NCBI GenBank assembly: GCA_028702395.1 | Contig: JAQVOV010000017.1 | Span: 1-16,856, forward strand | Direction of reading: 5' to 3' | Length of the DNA: 16,856 nt | Source of the DNA: Candidatus Omnitrophota bacterium | Lineage (GTDB): Bacteria > Omnitrophota > Gorgyraeia > JABMRN01 | Shown here: one piece after another, positions 14,107-16,856 of the stretch | Layout: the number at the start of each line of letters is the position of its first letter | How positions within the stretch are numbered: the first letter of the stretch is position 1 | Translations under genes and position numbers: made by a program | Notes under the pieces: generated by a model | Databases searched by the model: none | Told to the model about the DNA's origin: nothing | Seen by the model: the letters and a program-made list of their open reading frames with translations, nothing else

Positions 14107-14237
14107 GTGTATATTGTTAAAAAAAGATTAATTTAACCCTCTTTTAAATTTCTTGCAAATCCTAAAACGTATGATAATATAATTGTAATAAAGGGACTAA
14201 TAGTGATTTTGAAACGGCTAAAGGCTTTTAAGGAAAA

Positions 14238-14729
14238 ATGAAAAAAATTTATGCTTTTATAGATAGTCAAAATTTAAATTTGGGGATTAGATCTCAAGGG
14301 TGGAAGTTAGATTTTAGAAAATTTCGAGTTTATTTAAAAGATAAATATAAAGTTGAGAAAGCCTTTTTGTTTATAGGGTATTTACCTCAAAATCAGGATT
14401 TATATACTAAATTACAAGAAGATGGCTATATATTGATATTTAAGCCGACATTGTCTCTCCCTTTAGGAAAAACTAAGGGGAATGTTGATGCAGAACTTGT
14501 ATTGCATGCAATGATAGAATTTCCAAATTATGAAAAAGCAGTAATCGTAACAGGGGATGGAGATTTTGCATGCTTAGTTAAGCATCTTGTATCTAAAGAC
14601 AAATTGTTACGTCTTATTGTACCAAATCAACGTAGTTTTTCTTCTTTATTAGCTAAATTAAAAACTAAAATGGTGTTTGTTAATAATTTAAGGGAGAAGA
14701 TGGAGTACAAAAAAAGAGGCATTTCCTAA
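14238..14729 (+). CDS. NYN domain protein (LabA/DUF88-type, PIN-like putative RNase)
   Basis: 163 residues, a single NYN domain. The metal-binding acidic residues of the PIN-like fold are in place: Asp9 in A-F-I-D-S-Q-N-L, Asp84 in G-N-V-D-A-E-L-V, and Asp107 and Asp109 in V-T-G-D-G-D-F. The family is related to PIN nucleases and several members cut RNA, so ribonuclease activity is a fair prediction, unproven here. The ribosome binding site AAGGA (14230-14234) is only three bases from the ATG. A third copy of an operator-like repeat lies at 14196-14207. It is next to an MNT-HEPN module, which has its own promoter. A stem with AGAGGC/GCCTCT arms overlaps its stop codon. Confidence 0.87.
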   Translation: MKKIYAFIDSQNLNLGIRSQGWKLDFRKFRVYLKDKYKVEKAFLFIGYLPQNQDLYTKLQEDGYILIFKPTLSLPLGKTKGNVDAELVLHAMIEFPNYEKAVIVTGDGDFACLVKHLVSKDKLLRLIVPNQRSFSSLLAKLKTKMVFVNNLREKMEYKKRGIS

Positions 14730-14835
14730 GGACAAAACCTTTTGGATAGCCTCTAATCGTGATTCTTATTCAATATTACCATATTTAATCCCAAAGTCAA
14801 TAGCCAAGAAAAAAATTCCTATTTTAAAAATGGAC

Positions 14836-14864
14836 TTGACTTTGTACTCAAAATAGACTACACT
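14836..14864 (+). promoter_or_regulatory. Promoter of the nucleotidyltransferase-HEPN operon
   Basis: TTGACT (14836-14841), exactly 17 bases, then TACACT (14859-14864). Transcription should start near 14871, leaving a short leader that contains AAGGAG (14875-14880) six bases before the ATG. A CAAAGTCAA at 14792-14800 is the reverse complement of 14836-14844. Confidence 0.75.
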
Positions 14865-14886
14865 TGTAGTAAATAAGGAGTACAAA
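14841..14886. promoter_or_regulatory. Nested dyad operator over the operon promoter
   Basis: Outer arms TTTGTACTC (14841-14849) and GAGTACAAA (14878-14886) and inner arms ACTAC (14857-14861) and GTAGT (14866-14870) share the same centre, 14863.5. The dyad covers the spacer, the -10 and the ribosome binding site up to the ATG. The left arm is outside the transcript, so the symmetry works at the DNA level. The winged-helix domain of the first gene product is the obvious candidate repressor. Confidence 0.65.
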
Positions 14887-15474
14887 ATGGATTTTTTGAA
14901 CATAACAAAGTCAAAGACACGCACTGCCATACTAAAGCATTTTTTCTTTCATAAAAATGACGGGTTTTATCTACGTCAATTGGAAAGGCTTTTGGGGATC
15001 TCTGCAGGAAATCTTCGCAGAGAACTTCTTGCTTTATCTAAAATGGGATTATTCAAGAAAGAAAAAAAGGCAAATCAAATCTATTATTTTCTAAATAAAG
15101 ACATGCCTATTTTTAATGAGATAAAAGCAATAGTTTCAAAAACAGTAGGGTTAGAAACCATTCTACAAAAAGAGTTGAGAAAGATAAAAGGGATAGAACT
15201 AAGTTTTATTTATGGGTCTGTAGCACGCGAAGAAGATGACAATTTTAGTGATATAGATCTTTTTGTGGTAGGAGACATTATTGAAAATGATCTGCTCAAG
15301 GCAGTTAAAAAAGCTGAAAAGATCATGTCAAAGGAAATAAATTATGTTATTTTCACTAAACAGGATATAGTTGAAGCAGTAAAATCTAAGAAGGTTTTTT
15401 TAAAAGATGTATTAAATGGTAAAAAAGTGTTTTTAATAGGAGACGCTAATGATCTGGCAAAAATTATTAAATGA
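14887..15474 (+). CDS. Winged-helix/minimal nucleotidyltransferase fusion (MNT-type antitoxin candidate)
   Basis: 195 residues. Residues about 8-72 form a winged helix-turn-helix (F-Y-L-R-Q-L-E-R-L-L-G-I-S, R-R-E-L-L-A-L). Residues about 85-190 are a minimal nucleotidyltransferase with G110-S111, then S121-D122-I-D124-L-F. In MntA-type antitoxins this domain adds AMP to the HEPN toxin. The third metal ligand position, usually an acidic residue in the next strand, appears to be Asn152 (I-N-Y-V-I-F), so catalysis may be weakened or use another residue. The start has AAGGAG at 14875-14880. The fused DNA-binding domain suggests autoregulation at the nested dyad. It overlaps the HEPN gene by 26 bases. 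Confidence 0.85.
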   Translation: MDFLNITKSKTRTAILKHFFFHKNDGFYLRQLERLLGISAGNLRRELLALSKMGLFKKEKKANQIYYFLNKDMPIFNEIKAIVSKTVGLETILQKELRKIKGIELSFIYGSVAREEDDNFSDIDLFVVGDIIENDLLKAVKKAEKIMSKEINYVIFTKQDIVEAVKSKKVFLKDVLNGKKVFLIGDANDLAKIIK

Positions 15475-15871
15475 AAATAAGCTGCAGAAGAAAAGTGTTT
15501 CTATGGAGGAAGTAAGAACTCTATTAGAGAAAGCAAAGAAAACCTTGAAAAGTGCAGGTATTTTATTGAAAGAAGATGATGAAACAGCTTATCAGTTAGC
15601 GTATGAAGCTATGTTGATAGGTGGAAGAGCTCTTATGTTCTCCTGTGGTGTGAAACCAAGGGTTGTAGGCGCACATAAGATCACAGTTGAATTTTGCGAG
15701 ATCTTTTTAGGAAAAGAATATTCTTTGTTTATCGATAAGTTGGATCGTGCCAGAAAAACGAGGCATGATCTAATGTACGGGGTTGGATATTTTGTGTCAC
15801 CTACAGATGTTAAAAATCTTGTTGATACAGCTAGTGATTTTTTACATTTAATTGAACAAAAATTAAAATGA
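15449..15871 (+). CDS. HEPN domain protein (HepT-like RNase toxin candidate)
   Basis: 140 residues, mainly helical. The HEPN catalytic motif is R100-x5-H106 in D-R-A-R-K-T-R-H-D-L-M-Y, followed by Tyr110 and G111; an upstream G-A-H-K-I-T (74-79) is also typical of the family. In HepT toxins this motif makes an RNase active site in a dimer and a nearby Tyr is AMPylated by the paired nucleotidyltransferase; here Tyr110 would be the candidate. The ATG at 15449 has AGGAG (15438-15442) six bases upstream and lies inside the previous gene, so the two are translationally coupled. A later ATG at 15503 is possible but less well placed. Confidence 0.85.
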   Translation: MIWQKLLNENKLQKKSVSMEEVRTLLEKAKKTLKSAGILLKEDDETAYQLAYEAMLIGGRALMFSCGVKPRVVGAHKITVEFCEIFLGKEYSLFIDKLDRARKTRHDLMYGVGYFVSPTDVKNLVDTASDFLHLIEQKLK

Positions 15872-15956
15872 TAAAACGCGTTCCTTTGCGATATGTGCTT
15901 TGCAAATTACCAACCAGTTAAACCACCCTATTTTGTGCTGTGACACAAGTTTTACT

Positions 15957-15984
15957 TTGATATTATGACATTTTATATTATAAT
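15957..15984 (+). promoter_or_regulatory. Promoter of the polysaccharide export gene
   Basis: TTGATA (15957-15962), 16 bases, then TATAAT (15979-15984). A second TATAAT lies at 15996-16001. The ATG is at 16033. Confidence 0.5.
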
Positions 15985-16032
15985 ATTGCCTATTATATAA
16001 TAAGTTAAATATGAAAACGAAAGGATATACAC

Positions 16033-16653
16033 ATGAATTCAATAAAACAGCTGTTAATGAGCACTTGTTTAGGGTTAATTTTAGTTTTAGGGTTAACTTT
16101 TGTATCTGTAAATACTTCATATGCAATTGAAAATGAACAAGAGATCATTGCTAAACAGTATCTTGTTGGAGTTGATGATGTTCTTGATATTGTTGTACTT
16201 AGACCTGAAGAGATCGCTAATACTGTTACAGTTGCACCTGATGGAACAATATCGTTTCCATATATAGGCAATATAAAAGTATCTGATATGTCTTTAAACG
16301 ATATCCAAGCTGATATACAAGAGAGACTATCTAACGGTTTTATGAAATATCCTGTTTTAACTGTGACTTTAAGAGAATCCAGAAGTAAAAAGTTTTTTGT
16401 ATATGGAGAAGTCATGCGCCCTGGTCCGTATCCAATGGAAGATAATACAACAGTTTTACGTGCAATTTCAACTTCAGGCGGGTTTACCAAATTCGGCAGT
16501 TCAAGCAGAGTGAAAGTTTTAAGACCAAATAAAAATGGTGTAGGGTATCAAACAGTTAAAGTTGATATTAAACAAGTTATGGATGGCGACAGCTCAGCGG
16601 ATGTTCTTCTTGAGCCTGGAGATATAGTTGTGGTGTCTGAAGGGATATTTTAA
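16033..16653 (+). CDS. Polysaccharide export protein (Wza-type Poly_export plus SLBB)
   Basis: 206 residues. A signal peptide (about 1-31, ending S-Y-A before I-E) has no lipobox cysteine at the cleavage site, so this is a soluble periplasmic or non-lipidated member. The Poly_export domain (about 42-114) shows Y-L-V-G-V-D-D-V-L-D-I-V-V, then V-A-P-D-G-T-I-S-F-P-Y-I-G. An SLBB domain follows (about 119-200): F-F-V-Y-G-E-V-M-R-P-G-P-Y-P and L-E-P-G-D-I-V-V. These proteins form the outer-membrane exit for capsule or exopolysaccharide. It is shorter than Wza and lacks its C-terminal membrane helix. AAAGGA (16020-16025) is the ribosome binding site. No other polysaccharide genes follow before the window ends. 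Confidence 0.92.
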   Translation: MNSIKQLLMSTCLGLILVLGLTFVSVNTSYAIENEQEIIAKQYLVGVDDVLDIVVLRPEEIANTVTVAPDGTISFPYIGNIKVSDMSLNDIQADIQERLSNGFMKYPVLTVTLRESRSKKFFVYGEVMRPGPYPMEDNTTVLRAISTSGGFTKFGSSSRVKVLRPNKNGVGYQTVKVDIKQVMDGDSSADVLLEPGDIVVVSEGIF

Positions 16654-16662
16654 ATAGGGTTT

Positions 16663-16690
16663 GTAGGGGCGCCTCGTGAGGCGCCCTGTA
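16663..16690. repeat. Dispersed palindrome, family A copy 4
   Basis: GGGGCGCCTC and GAGGCGCCCT form a GC-rich inverted repeat with loop GT and a one-base indel in the outer arm. It keeps the GTAGGGGC start. It is followed by GGAACGTCC, as seen near other repeat copies, and then by the truncated cloverleaf copy. Confidence 0.65.
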
Positions 16691-16729
16691 AAAAGGATGG
16701 AACGTCCAAAACGTGGTTTTGAAAGTTTC

Positions 16730-16856
16730 AAAAATTGCGGAATAAAATTGTTTTTTCGAGACCGCAAATTTCCCCACCGAGGAAATTTGCTTAGAACAAA
16801 AGCTCGATATGTAATAGGGTTTACCGTGGTCGAGCTTTTGTTATGTCCCTCAAAAA
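16730..16856. repeat. Cloverleaf-like repeat element, second copy (cut by window end)
   Basis: All 127 bases match 11848-11974, same orientation; left flanking sequences are unrelated. The right arm of the outer stem lies beyond the window. Confidence 0.9.

Larger units (their letters stand above)
13797..14237. other. Gene-free region with palindromes, operator-like repeats and a terminator
   Basis: Contents in order: family A palindrome copy 3 (13835-13862), a perfect 15-bp palindrome and inverted copies of CTAATAGTGAT (13934-13969), a terminator (14069-14106), a weak promoter (TTGCAA 14153-14158, TATAAT 14178-14183, 19-base spacer) and a third ACTAATAGTGAT (14196-14207) before the NYN gene. 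The segment 13990-14068 has no ORF and may be a short RNA ending at the terminator. Confidence 0.6.

Noticed and set aside
14710..14756. Terminator at the end of the NYN gene
   Set aside because: AGAGGC/GCCTCT arms form a stem overlapping the stop codon, but no T-tract follows, so I do not call it a terminator.

Overview
The window is AT-rich bacterial chromosome with long, repeat-filled intergenic gaps. The envelope looks Gram-negative: there is a periplasmic Wza-type polysaccharide export protein and a secreted trypsin-like protease. c-di-GMP signalling is present (a GEMM-I riboswitch and two PilZ proteins). Five genes have promoters so close to the ATG that their mRNAs should be leaderless, while other genes use clear AAGGAG-type sites. 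This suits an uncultured lineage such as Omnitrophota or Elusimicrobiota, but that assignment is a guess from overall impression. I see no tRNA, rRNA, CRISPR array or transposase.

Layout. 1-415 is repeat-rich non-coding DNA. 416-3508 is an ion-transporter gene followed closely by a double-PAS histidine kinase. 3525-3749 is a promoter, a c-di-GMP-I riboswitch and a terminator, ahead of a small secreted protein (3938-4351). 4394-6944 on the minus strand holds a radical SAM (Elp3-like) gene overlapping a DUF6873-like gene, then a secreted serine protease. 7291-9854 on the plus strand holds a BASS-family symporter, a small membrane-anchored protein, a PilZ protein and a tRNA-dihydrouridine synthase. 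A second PilZ gene lies at 10354-10701.

10779-11143 is a mosaic of 22-bp repeats and an AAGCG-type microsatellite. It leads into two tandem, duplicated small-peptide genes (11265-11776). Their first 32 residues are almost identical and carry a double-glycine-like processing site; their C-terminal parts diverge around fixed cysteines and a fixed SVRG motif. No modification or export gene is next to them. Directly downstream is a 144-bp cloverleaf-like element (11848-11991) whose first 127 bases recur without a mismatch at 16730-16856, where the window ends, followed by four consecutive strong hairpins (12035-12186).

The 4.9 kb between the two cloverleaf copies holds a TPR protein, a NYN-domain putative RNase, a wHTH-nucleotidyltransferase/HEPN pair (MNT-HEPN type toxin-antitoxin module) and a polysaccharide export protein. 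The nucleotidyltransferase/HEPN operon has a 46-bp nested dyad centred on its promoter, a strong candidate for autoregulation. Dispersed palindromes of the GTAGGGGC...GCCCCTAC type occur four times with covarying inner arms.

The most novel-looking parts are the tandem peptide locus, the cloverleaf element and hairpin cluster beside it, and the operator architecture of the toxin-antitoxin module.
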